Source: Porticoccaceae bacterium
GTDB lineage: Bacteria; Pseudomonadota; Gammaproteobacteria; Pseudomonadales; Porticoccaceae
Direction of reading: 5' to 3'
Length of the DNA stretch: 11,407 nt
NCBI GenBank assembly: GCA_003491845.1
Contig: DNBN01000020.1
Span: forward strand, 1-11,407
Below the pieces are notes generated by a model, which searched no databases, was not told where the DNA came from, and saw nothing but the letters and a program-made list of their open reading frames with translations. A program made the translations under genes and the position numbers. Shown in pieces: positions 1 to 6,578 of the stretch (positions are counted from its first letter, which is position 1; each line of letters opens with the position of its first letter).

Positions 1-97
1 CATTGCCATCCTGAAGCCCCCAAATACAGCCCGCCTCAAGAGATTCAACAATTAGGCGGTCAAAATTTTCTTGAAGATTGTCTGATAGAGTGTGCAT
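1..97 (-). CDS. DUF2750-like protein, N-terminal fragment cut by window edge
   Basis: The minus strand reads 32 codons from ATG at 97-95 to the window edge without a stop (MHTLSDNLQENFDRLIVESL, then EAGCIWGLQDGN). The pattern of a phenylalanine-rich helix followed by a 'G-C-I-W-G-L' strand matches my recollection of the N-terminus of DUF2750 proteins (roughly 'ENF-RFL-E-L-TG-VWGL--GWA'), small cytoplasmic proteins of unknown function, usually about 100-130 residues. Only the first quarter or so is visible, so the family call is tentative. An in-frame ATG at 139-137 could add 14 residues (MSALIQIRFKRVSP). I prefer the inner ATG because the family-like sequence begins there and a weak GCGGG lies about 9 nt upstream. 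No function can be assigned. Confidence 0.5.
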   Translation of the reverse strand, partial: MHTLSDNLQENFDRLIVESLEAGCIWGLQDGN

Positions 98-209
98 AGG
101 ACTGACCCGCTTAAACCTTATTTGTATCAAGGCGCTCATAGTAACCGTTTTAGGTCAACACCCCAACATTCAATATAGAATCGCTTCAGCATAATGATAA
201 ACATCCTCA

Positions 210-953
210 CTACAGTTCATTATTTGGCTTATAAGCCGGCCGGCCCATTCGCTTTACATCTCCACAACCTAGTATGCCTAACGATGATTCATAGACAGAT
301 AATTGACTACGCTAAAAATCTCCTGATCCACTAACTGAAGTTGACTGTGATGCTAAGGTACCCTCAATAAAAACGCTTCCAGAGCCCTTTATTTCTGATT
401 GGACGTTAATCGATTGAAGATCAATAACTGGAATATCACCATAGTCAGAGACAGTCGCTTTGAAACTGTCTGCTACCTGAGGTTGAATCTTAATATCACC
501 AGAACTAGAAACGACAAACAGACTATCTGTGCCTTTTCAAATGTCACTATTAACATCAACGCTACCAGACAACGTCAGACTCCATCCATGTATACTAGAC
601 TACATAGATTAATGCTCCCAAACCTTGTAACTGAGCGTCAACAAGACCCAGCACATTGACATCAACATTAATAAATGCGTTTTTTAACTCCAAATCCAAC
701 TATTTTGAGCCTTTGATTGAACAATTAGTGTTCGATTCTCAATTAAAATTTCAACTTAGGAATGCTGTTTTTCGGTGATTATGACATTTGCTGCAAAATT
801 ACTACATTGCTTAACTTTCACATTCAAACTACCTTCGACAAAGATTAAATCAACGTCTTTCTAATCACTCTCTACTGACATAACCGCAAGCATGGATAGC
901 TCTGAAAAGAGTATTGAGCTACAGACTAATATCCAAGAGTAAATGTAATTCAT
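210..953 (-). pseudogene. Decayed secreted head-GIN (DUF2807-like) domain protein
   Basis: A relic gene starts at ATG 953-951, 8 nt after a good ribosome site (GAAGG), with a signal-peptide-like start (MNYIYSWILVCSSILFSELS). Read in that one frame it is broken by stops at 863-861 (TAG), 758-756 (TAA), 686-684 (TAA), 611-609 (TAA), 602-600 (TAG), 539-537 (TGA) and 314-312 (TAG), and ends at TAG 212-210. Between the stops the protein is still coherent: GSLNVKVKQ early, then LTLSGSVDVNSDI, VVSSSGDIKIQ, IKGSGSVFIEGTLASQSTSV followed by SGSGDF, and LGILGCGDVK. Repeated SGSGD/GDVK turns between short beta strands are typical of head-GIN (DUF2807) secreted proteins, whose role is not well defined. 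From about 697 to 600 another frame carries the better strand sequence (KNAFINVDVNVLGLVDAQLQ), suggesting two compensating indels. Length (about 247 codons) fits an intact family member. The number of lesions argues against sequencing error. A short plus-strand ORF across 399-659 is only its antisense shadow. Confidence 0.72.
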
Positions 954-1095
954 AACACTTACCTTCAATAAGATCCTAACGGCACTCAGGTTATTGTTGT
1001 TCTGAAAACAAATTTAGTCGTTGTATTTCCTTATTTTTACCAAAGTTATTAACTCTTTAAATAAGATTTATGACTTTTATAGTAATGATAGAAGA

Positions 1096-1153
1096 TAATT
1101 AGAGACAGGTTTAAATTCAATATTTTGGAATTGGGCCTGTTTATTACTAATTA
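1096..1153. repeat. Nested three-arm inverted repeat
   Basis: Three pairs of perfect complementary arms are nested around one centre. TAATTAG (1096-1102) pairs with CTAATTA (1147-1153), ACAGG (1105-1109) with CCTGT (1136-1140), and AATTC (1114-1118) with GAATT (1128-1132), around a 9-nt loop. Small internal loops separate the arms. As RNA on either strand it would form an elongated hairpin of 17 base pairs. It lies about 80-135 nt beyond the SPFH stop, so it could be a 3'-end structure of that operon, a processing site, or a relic of a small mobile or regulatory element. No U-tract immediately follows on the minus strand. Confidence 0.55.
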
Positions 1154-1177
1154 AAAAGCTAAGGCAAGATCACCATG

Positions 1178-1199
1178 AAGGGCCAGCTGGGCTGGCCTT
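1178..1199 (-). terminator. GC-rich hairpin after SPFH gene, possible transcript end
   Basis: A perfect 7-bp stem, GGCCAGC (1181-1187) with GCTGGCC (1191-1197), encloses a 3-nt loop and can extend by A-T pairs with one bulge. It begins 34 nt beyond the SPFH stop codon. The stem is strong, but there is no U-run after it on either strand, so it is not a textbook intrinsic terminator. It may instead stabilise the mRNA 3' end. Confidence 0.4.
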
Positions 1200-1230
1200 G
1201 GTTTGGACCCAATAGCGTTTGTAGCCTAAC

Positions 1231-2082
1231 TTACTTGGTGTTATTCATTATCCCACGTACCGCAGCAGGTATATCTGCAGGCAGCACAACCAGTTTTGAG
1301 TTGTCCGAGTTAGACATATCACGCATCGCTTCAATATATTTTTCACCTAAAAGATACATCGCAGGCAATTCTTTATCCTGGATAGCATCATTTACTTTTG
1401 ATAGCGCGGTTTTGGTTGCTTCAGCAAGCACCACTTTAGCTTCTGCATCTCGCCTAGAAGCTTCTAACCGACCATCCGCCTCAAGAATAGCGGCAGTTTT
1501 CTCACCATCAGCCCGAGTAACGGTGGCTCTTCTTTGACGCTCAGCAGCCGCCTGCTCCTCCATTGCCTGCTGCATAGTTCCTGACGGCTGTATGTCCTGG
1601 ATCTCAACAGTTTTCAAGGTAATTCCCCAGTCAGCAATATCCTCAGAAATAGAAATTTTCAGTTTAGCTTTAATTTGATCACGAGAAGAAAGTGCATCAT
1701 CAAGAGACATATCCCCGACAATAGACCGCAGGGACGTTTGAACTAGCGTCCGTATAGCAAGTTCATAGTCCTCGACGCCATACACCGCCTTTTCTGGAGA
1801 AATAATGTTAATGTAGGCTACGGCATTAGCAATAATAACGACGTTATCACGAGTGATTACTTCTTGGGATGGAATTTCTAATACAATATCCTTGGTGGTA
1901 GCTTTGAACGCCACTACATCAATATAAGGAATCAAAAAATTTAGGCCTGGACTCAATGACTTGTGGAACTTTCCTAGCCTTTGAACAACCCATTTAGAAC
2001 CCTGAGGAACCAACCTAACAGCTTTAAATAATGTAATTAAAGCCACCAAAAAAATCGTACCAAACAGTATAAAGTTACTCAT
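1231..2082 (-). CDS. qmcA: SPFH/band-7 membrane protein, QmcA/paraslipin type
   Basis: This is a 283-residue SPFH (stomatin/prohibitin/flotillin) protein of the bacterial QmcA/paraslipin group, which forms large membrane-anchored oligomers and works with NfeD partners in membrane quality control or lipid-domain organisation. One transmembrane helix lies at about residues 3-22 (FILFGTIFLVALITLFKAV). The SPFH domain follows at about 23-175, with the family's start (RLVPQGSKWVVQRLGKFHKS) and the PGLNFLIPYID turn. An alanine/glutamate-rich coiled coil (about 175-232: AMEEQAAAERQRRATVTRADG onward) leads into a conserved C-terminal part containing LPADIPAAVRGI. Length is close to E. coli QmcA (about 305). 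ATG is preceded by GGGAG at 8 nt. It lies 20 nt after the NfeD gene, a standard pairing, and the two are almost certainly co-transcribed. Assignment to the family is firm; the exact cellular role is inferred. Confidence 0.93.
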   Translation of the reverse strand: MSNFILFGTIFLVALITLFKAVRLVPQGSKWVVQRLGKFHKSLSPGLNFLIPYIDVVAFKATTKDIVLEIPSQEVITRDNVVIIANAVAYINIISPEKAVYGVEDYELAIRTLVQTSLRSIVGDMSLDDALSSRDQIKAKLKISISEDIADWGITLKTVEIQDIQPSGTMQQAMEEQAAAERQRRATVTRADGEKTAAILEADGRLEASRRDAEAKVVLAEATKTALSKVNDAIQDKELPAMYLLGEKYIEAMRDMSNSDNSKLVVLPADIPAAVRGIMNNTK

Positions 2083-2102
2083 ATAACACTCTCCCTATCA
2101 AA

Positions 2103-2555
2103 TTAATCATTTCTTGTAACAACTAACTTATCACCAGAAATTTCCTTTATGGATAACCGATCACCCACGTTTACAGACACATCACAGGTAAATTCCCATT
2201 CATCACGATCCAAGACAGGAGTACTGAAGCGTATCATTCCAAGGGAGTCACCGGCGGGCAATTTGGTCACCATTCCAAACTCTCCAAGCGCAGCAGCTCG
2301 AGACTGATCATTTTGTTTGCCACTCGCCATTGTTGGCTTAATAAATTTAAACCATGCGATGGCAAACAACACTGAAAAAACTGTCCAAATCAATATTTGA
2401 ACACTTACCGTCATAGGTAAAAACATCGCTAGTGCGCCAACCATTAATGCACCTAAACCAAACCATAGGATGGTAAAACTAGGCACAAAAATCTCGGCTA
2501 CCACTAAAAATAGACCAATGACTAACCAATGCCAATAAAGCATCTGAATATCCAT
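2103..2555 (-). CDS. NfeD family membrane protein (short, NfeD1b/YbbJ type)
   Basis: This encodes 150 residues from ATG 2555. Transmembrane segments lie at about 8-25 (YWHWLVIGLFLVVAEIFV), 29-48 and 51-72, followed by a cytoplasmic OB-fold domain at about 88-148 ('GEFGMVTKLPAGDSLGMIRF', 'GDRLSIKEISGDKLVV'). It lacks the N-terminal serine protease of long NfeD proteins, so it is the short form that pairs with SPFH proteins, as the downstream gene shows. A GTG two codons earlier (2561) could also start the protein, and the upstream sequence AGGAGAGAGGA offers a ribosome site to either. I chose the ATG because GAGGA lies 6 nt before it. The gene has its own promoter upstream and is separated from rimI by 118-124 nt. 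Confidence 0.9.
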   Translation of the reverse strand: MDIQMLYWHWLVIGLFLVVAEIFVPSFTILWFGLGALMVGALAMFLPMTVSVQILIWTVFSVLFAIAWFKFIKPTMASGKQNDQSRAAALGEFGMVTKLPAGDSLGMIRFSTPVLDRDEWEFTCDVSVNVGDRLSIKEISGDKLVVTRND

Positions 2556-2616
2556 AAACACTCCTCTCTCCTACCAATATTACACACAATTATCACTTTT
2601 TTAATCTAGTACCTAC

Positions 2617-2645
2617 ATAATAGCTACATAATACCAGCATAACAA
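2617..2645 (-). promoter_or_regulatory. Sigma70-type promoter for nfeD-qmcA
   Basis: On the minus strand TTGTTA (2645-2640) and TATTAT (2622-2617, five of six to TATAAT) are separated by exactly 17 nt. The start point would fall near 2610, giving a leader of about 55 nt before NfeD. The -10 hexamer lies in the second copy of a perfect tandem repeat, TATTATGTAG (2633-2624 and 2622-2613), so two -10-like elements are offset by 11 bp. Confidence 0.6.
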
Positions 2646-2679
2646 AATCATGAGTGTCGATTATCGTTAAGGTATAATA

Positions 2680-3120
2680 TCAAGGGATCTGTAATGACAT
2701 CACAATCGCATCCTCACGCCCTAGAGCTGCCGGATAATAATCTCGCCTGACACTCACTTGAGTAAAACCTATTTTTTGGTACAACCTAATCGCCATAAAA
2801 TTTGTCACTCTTACCTCAAGAAATAATTGCCTAGCATCTGGCGCCAAACCGTTTATTCCATAGCGTAATAAGAGCTCGCCATAGCCTAGATGCTGATAGT
2901 TCTTATGAATGGCAATATTTTGTAACTCACTTTGATCAAGGGTAGTAGATATCACAATAAAGCCAACAATTTGTTGATCTAGAATCAGCACTTGACTACA
3001 GTCTAAAGTCTGCTGAAACTGCCGTTCCGTCCAGCCTGTCGCGGTATTTGAATTCTCAATTTCCACTACAAACCTTAGGTCCTGAACAAGCATTTGACGT
3101 ACCACGATATCATCAGACAT
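2680..3120 (-). CDS. rimI: Ribosomal protein S18 alanine N-acetyltransferase
   Basis: RimI is a GNAT enzyme that transfers acetyl from acetyl-CoA to the N-terminal alanine of ribosomal protein S18. The 146-residue product is the usual length. The acetyl-CoA loop is QHLGYG at 76-81. LFLEVRVTN (99-107) supplies the expected glutamate E102, and LYQKIGF (113-119) the tyrosine Y114; both correspond by position to the catalytic pair described for E. coli RimI. The tail RRDYYP...GREDAIVMSL (125-142) is typical of RimI rather than other GNATs. ATG 3120 follows the upstream psi-like gene's TAA by 5 nt with no strong ribosome site, suggesting translational coupling. The holD-rimI order is the same as in E. 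coli. No clear terminator follows. Confidence 0.93.
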   Translation of the reverse strand: MSDDIVVRQMLVQDLRFVVEIENSNTATGWTERQFQQTLDCSQVLILDQQIVGFIVISTTLDQSELQNIAIHKNYQHLGYGELLLRYGINGLAPDARQLFLEVRVTNFMAIRLYQKIGFTQVSVRRDYYPAALGREDAIVMSLQIP

Positions 3121-3125
3121 CGTAC

Positions 3126-3875
3126 TTAAGAAATAGTTGCCGCAGGCTTAACTCGAGCCATGGGAGACCACGCTTTCACAATCTCCCATGCGTATCTTTT
3201 TGATTTTCTATCAGTAACCATATTACTCAAATCAGGCACAGTGACTGCCTCTGTCTGAGATGAAATGGTTAATTTTGAAGTGTTAGCATCAGCAGCTTGT
3301 ATATCCGGCAATATCCAGTGTCGCACTGCATTTCCAAGCAAGAGCATTCGTTCAACACCATAACTGGATAATCGAGCACTAATTAGAGTTGATAAAAATG
3401 CGCGCGCTTCTGAAGTGCCCCCTTGAATACCTGAAAAAGGCGGCCATTGCGCTACCTCCAACTGAGGTAGCGCCTTTGACTCGCCGGTAACAGCTCTGAT
3501 GATATTATCTAGCAATGTTATCTGATGCGAATCTGGCAATTCATTTTCTGCAACAGCGCAGACCAACAGTTTGTCACTGACCTGCCAAAGCAACAATCTA
3601 ACTGACACCTCGGGCTCAACATCAGATAGCGCTGTTTCTACAAGACCATCAGTATCTATTGCGTCTTTTTTTGAAACATCTAAGGTCGTTTTGTTCTGAG
3701 GCACAACATCGGTCGAAATCTTTGCAAGGAGTTGGTCCTTAGCTAAGGCCAAGGGCGACATAGCCTCAGTTTTTTCGACTGATACACAGATAACCTCACC
3801 ATCATCCATAAACTCTCTTGGAATATATTCAACAATCCCAAGCGTTTTCATGTAATGGTGGCGAAGAGTGTCCAC
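3126..3875 (-). CDS. Probable DNA polymerase III psi subunit-like protein (HolD-like, enlarged)
   Basis: This protein of 249 residues has no motif I can identify with certainty. Two things suggest psi, the clamp-loader accessory subunit that with chi links polymerase III holoenzyme to SSB. It lies immediately before rimI, as holD does in enterobacteria. Its N-terminus HHYMKTLGIVEYIPRE (6-21) resembles the start of E. coli HolD ('WQLQQLGITQW'). The middle has beta-strand-like LLLWQVSDKLLVCAV (93-107), and the C-terminal half holds SARLSSYGVERMLLLGNAVR followed by HWILP. E. coli psi is only 137 residues; larger psi proteins are known in pseudomonads, so the size is not disqualifying. The acidic, low-complexity stretch at about 40-90 looks like a linker. 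The start is GTG, 2 nt after the leuA TAG; ATG at codon 9 would remove the HolD-like N-terminus, so GTG is preferred. If not psi, it is a hypothetical protein. Confidence 0.55.
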   Translation of the reverse strand: MDTLRHHYMKTLGIVEYIPREFMDDGEVICVSVEKTEAMSPLALAKDQLLAKISTDVVPQNKTTLDVSKKDAIDTDGLVETALSDVEPEVSVRLLLWQVSDKLLVCAVAENELPDSHQITLLDNIIRAVTGESKALPQLEVAQWPPFSGIQGGTSEARAFLSTLISARLSSYGVERMLLLGNAVRHWILPDIQAADANTSKLTISSQTEAVTVPDLSNMVTDRKSKRYAWEIVKAWSPMARVKPAATIS

Positions 3876-3877
3876 CG

Positions 3878-5422
3878 CTAAACACCACCCAACTGGGGAT
3901 GCATACCGCCAGGGTTACGCAAAAGCGTAACTGCATTTAAATAGGCTTTAGCGCTAGCCACCAAAATATCAGTATCCGCACCCTGACCATTAATAATACG
4001 GCCATCTTTCTGCAGCCTAACCGTAACCTCGCCCTGAGAGTCAGTACCTTGAGTTACCGCATTCACCGAGTAAAGTTGCAACTCAGCGCTACTTTCCATC
4101 AAACTCTCAATAGCATTGAAAATAGCATCCACTGCCCCACTGCCAGTAGACTCAACACGGTGCTCGTGATCTTGATGGCGAATAATAATTTTCGCTACAG
4201 GCAACTGGCCCGACTTAGATAGTACCTCGAGATCTATCAGGGTTAAATCATCTGTTGGCCCCATTTGAACGTCAGAAACTAAGGCTTGCAGGTCCTCATC
4301 GAATATCTCGCGTTTTTTATCAGCTAAATCTTTAAATTGCTGAAATGCTTTATTAAAGTCATCTTTACTATCAAAGCTGATACCCAAATCATCTAAACGT
4401 GCAGAAAACGCCGCACGCCCAGACAGCTTGCCCAATGATAATTTATTATTTGTCCAGCCAACATCTTCAGCTTTCATAATTTCATAGGTTTCGCGCATCT
4501 TAAGGATACCATCTTGATGAATACCTGACTCATGGGCAAAAGCATTAGCTCCCACAATAGCCTTGTTTGGCTGGACAGGAAAACCAGTAATACTGGACAC
4601 TAAGCGAGAAATGGGGACTATATGAGATGGATCAATGTCAGTTTTAACAGAATATAAATCCTGACGCGTGCGAAGAGCCATAACTAACTCTTCGAGGGAC
4701 GCATTTCCAGCACGCTCACCCAACCCATTAATTGTGCACTCAACCTGGCGAGCACCGTTTTGTACTGCCGAAAGGCTATTAGCCACCGCCAATCCAAGAT
4801 CGTTATGGCAATGAACTGAAAAAACCGCCTGGTCAGCATTGGGAACACAATTGAGCAATCTATTAATCACCGATCCGTATTCGCCAGGTGCCGAATAACC
4901 CACTGTGTCAGGGAAGTTAATAGTTTTAGCACCAGCTTTAATTGCTGCTTCAGTAATTCGACACATAAAATCAAAATCACTGCGACTAGCATCTTCGAGT
5001 GAGAATTCCACGTCATCAACCAGATCCCGAGCTATTTTGACCGCACCGATGGCTTGTGCAAGAACATCCTCAGGTTGCATCTGTAGCTTGTACTTCATAT
5101 GGATAGGCGATGTCGCAATAAAAGTGTGAATACGTCCAGCAGACGCGCCTTTAAGCGCCGCCCCCGCACGCTCTATGTCTGCTCTAATAGCCCGTGATAG
5201 GCTACAGATACGGCTGTCTCTAACAGTATCTGCAATCAGTTGGACTGCTTCGAAATCTCCCTGACTAGACACTGCAAATCCCGCTTCAATAACATCAACT
5301 CGCATTTTTTCCAATACTTTGGCTATACGCAGCTTTTCATCTTTAGTCATTGATGCACCGGGACTTTGCTCCCCATCACGCAATGTTGTGTCAAAAATTA
5401 TCAATTTTTCTTTCGCAATCAT
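3878..5422 (-). CDS. leuA: 2-isopropylmalate synthase
   Basis: LeuA condenses acetyl-CoA with 2-oxoisovalerate to 2-isopropylmalate, the committed step of leucine synthesis, in the cytoplasm. The product has 514 residues, the normal bacterial length. The TIM-barrel domain opens with [12 protein letters not shown] (11-22; catalytic R15 and metal ligand D16). It carries the metal-binding histidines in SVHCHND (H204, H206), the [10 protein letters not shown] segment (231-240) and [12 protein letters not shown] (297-308). The linker follows, and the C-terminal leucine-sensing dimer domain (about 390-514) includes [20 protein letters not shown], so feedback inhibition by leucine is expected. ATG 5422 has GGCGGA 7 nt upstream. 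The next gene starts 2 nt after the TAG stop. Upstream lies a 331-nt interval with leader-like structures. Confidence 0.97.
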   Translation of the reverse strand: MIAKEKLIIFDTTLRDGEQSPGASMTKDEKLRIAKVLEKMRVDVIEAGFAVSSQGDFEAVQLIADTVRDSRICSLSRAIRADIERAGAALKGASAGRIHTFIATSPIHMKYKLQMQPEDVLAQAIGAVKIARDLVDDVEFSLEDASRSDFDFMCRITEAAIKAGAKTINFPDTVGYSAPGEYGSVINRLLNCVPNADQAVFSVHCHNDLGLAVANSLSAVQNGARQVECTINGLGERAGNASLEELVMALRTRQDLYSVKTDIDPSHIVPISRLVSSITGFPVQPNKAIVGANAFAHESGIHQDGILKMRETYEIMKAEDVGWTNNKLSLGKLSGRAAFSARLDDLGISFDSKDDFNKAFQQFKDLADKKREIFDEDLQALVSDVQMGPTDDLTLIDLEVLSKSGQLPVAKIIIRHQDHEHRVESTGSGAVDAIFNAIESLMESSAELQLYSVNAVTQGTDSQGEVTVRLQKDGRIINGQGADTDILVASAKAYLNAVTLLRNPGGMHPQLGGV

Positions 5423-5753
5423 GCTGTATTCCGCCTATAAAAATCGTGCTGCTCAAAAGGTCTTCTGTGATAAAAAATGACCTTCCAATATATTGTATAG
5501 TTTTTAGTGTCCTGTTTAGGATACTACACAAGGGTGCAACATCACTTACTACTCTGTGTCACGAATCACCCTAGTCTTGTATTTTTTTGAGATGTAACAG
5601 TAGATGCCCCTCAGGGCAGACGGCACCTGAGTATGGAGCGACTTTGCAAGCCTATGAAAGAAATGTGTAGTGATTCATAATTAGTCATGTTTATATTTAA
5701 GCAGATCCGATGATTAAAACCAAGAGTGAGTCGCACTAGTTGCTGAAAATATC
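5423..5753 (-). promoter_or_regulatory. leuA upstream leader region with alternative hairpins
   Basis: This gap between pssA and leuA, longer than 300 nt, contains a Leu/Ile-rich short ORF (listed separately). At its stop codon three mutually exclusive stems are possible. CTCAGG (5631-5626) can pair with CCTGAG (5615-5610). TGCCC (5618-5614) can pair with GGGCA (5609-5605) across a TGAG loop. AGGTGCC (5628-5622) can pair with GGCATCT (5609-region to 5603) with one G-U. Nearer leuA, AAGGTC (5484-5479) and GACCTT (5462-5457) form a 6-bp stem followed by only two more T. A TACAAT -10-like hexamer lies at 5497-5492 without a good -35. Competing hairpins at the end of a short ORF are what an attenuator looks like, but I find no strong U-tract terminator. 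Confidence 0.4.
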
Positions 5754-5757
5754 TCAT
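5611..5757 (-). CDS. Candidate short ORF / leuA leader peptide
   Basis: A 48-codon ORF begins with an ATG that overlaps the pssA stop (ATGA at 5757-5754), the usual arrangement for translational coupling. It has 8 Leu and 5 Ile codons, including a cluster QLVRLTL at residues 6-12 using CTA, CTC and CTT. Its stop codon (5613-5611) lies in the loop of the TGCCC/GGGCA hairpin. An internal ATG at codon 24 (MTNYESLHISFIGLQ...) is an alternative start. No good ribosome site is visible for either, and the protein resembles nothing I recognise. It could be a chance ORF. Confidence 0.25.
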   Translation of the reverse strand: MRYFQQLVRLTLGFNHRICLNINMTNYESLHISFIGLQSRSILRCRLP

Positions 5758-6524
5758 CGCAATTTTTTACCCACCCAGAGAACGGGCGCTGAAAGGGCGA
5801 AAACCACTGCAATAGTAAATAGAATCCGAGGTGGGTCAATAGTAATCACAACAAAACCCATTACTACCGACAGTATCACCATAAAGGGTACCTTGCCGCG
5901 AAAATCAATTTGCTTAAAACTTGGGTACGTAAAATTGGATACCATTAACAGGCCTGCCGAAGCTGTTATCAAGGCACCAATACTGGTCATAAAAACTGAG
6001 TATTCCATACCGTGGACGGACCAAACAAACCCGGCCACTAATGCAGCCGCAACTGGACTTGGAAGCCCTGTAAATACACTACCATCAGATACGCCGGCTT
6101 GAACATTAAAGCGCGCCAATCGTAAAGCAGCGCAAGAAGCATAAACAAAAGCGGCTGCCAACCCTAACTTACCAAGATCACTCACCCCCCAACCATAGGC
6201 TACTACAGCTGGGGCAACACCGAAAGAAACCATATCTGAGAGACTGTCATACTGAACACCAAAATCACTTTGAGTATTAGTCATGCGGGCAACTCGACCG
6301 TCTAAACCATCAAACAACATCGCCGTAAAAATTGCCATGGCAGCCCAATCATATTGTCCGCTAAAACCTGACAAGACAGCGTAAAAACCACCAAAGAGCG
6401 CACCAGTGGTTAAAAGATTAGGCAACAAATAAATACCCTTTCGCGCAGGCGCGCGAGCTGGCTCAGTTTTTTCATCCTGATTTAAATTAATGACTTTCTC
6501 TACCGCCTCTGTTCTTTTCACCAT
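5754..6524 (-). CDS. pssA: CDP-diacylglycerol--serine O-phosphatidyltransferase
   Basis: PssA makes phosphatidylserine from CDP-diacylglycerol and serine in the inner membrane, the step before phosphatidylethanolamine. The CDP-alcohol phosphotransferase signature is complete: D72-x2-D75-G76-x2-A79-R80-x8-G89-x3-D93-x3-D97. Around it are several hydrophobic helices (about 33-52, 60-72, 100-135, 155-170, 178-197, 212-228, 233-250). The soluble N-terminal stretch (1-30) and multi-pass layout show the integral-membrane PssA type, not the unrelated soluble E. coli enzyme. Length is 256. ATG 6524 has GGGCG about 7 nt upstream. The stop overlaps a short ORF leading toward leuA. The pssA-leuA order recurs in gammaproteobacteria. 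Confidence 0.93.
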   Translation of the reverse strand: MVKRTEAVEKVINLNQDEKTEPARAPARKGIYLLPNLLTTGALFGGFYAVLSGFSGQYDWAAMAIFTAMLFDGLDGRVARMTNTQSDFGVQYDSLSDMVSFGVAPAVVAYGWGVSDLGKLGLAAAFVYASCAALRLARFNVQAGVSDGSVFTGLPSPVAAALVAGFVWSVHGMEYSVFMTSIGALITASAGLLMVSNFTYPSFKQIDFRGKVPFMVILSVVMGFVVITIDPPRILFTIAVVFALSAPVLWVGKKLR

Positions 6525-6552
6525 GCTGTTACGCCCATTATTTGGCTATTGT

Positions 6553-6576
6553 CAGATTTGAGTATACGTCAATCTG
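6553..6576. promoter_or_regulatory. 24-bp imperfect palindrome before pssA
   Basis: In the 54-nt gap between the phosphatase gene and pssA, CAGATT and AATCTG flank a central GTATAC, giving 9 of 12 symmetric pairs over 24 bp. Minus-strand TTGACG (6572-6567) and TATACT (6566-6561) lie inside it but at the wrong spacing to each other for a promoter. It resembles a dimeric-repressor operator; no U-tract follows, so it is not a terminator. Confidence 0.35.
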
Positions 6577-6578
6577 AT

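Larger units (their letters stand above)
954..1230. other. AT-rich non-coding interval with two dyads
   Basis: This stretch lies between the decayed GIN-domain gene and the SPFH gene. I see no supported gene in it. It contains the ribosome-site relic of the pseudogene (958-962), a nested dyad at 1096-1153 and a GC-rich hairpin at 1181-1197, both listed separately. A plus-strand ORF entering at 1175 is antisense to the SPFH gene and is not supported. Confidence 0.6.

Noticed and set aside
399..659. 86-codon plus-strand ORF beginning MDVNRLKINNW
   Set aside because: It is antisense to the decayed GIN-domain gene, has no ribosome site and low-complexity Asn/Thr composition, and the minus strand gives the recognisable protein.
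1096..1153. Nested dyad as an integron attC site
   Set aside because: The outer arms TAATTAG/CTAATTA do not match the RYYYAAC/GTTRRRY core sites, and there is no integrase or cassette array.
1175..1537. 120-codon plus-strand ORF over the SPFH gene
   Set aside because: Shadow of the SPFH coding region; Ser/Ala-rich sequence arises from the opposite strand's codons.
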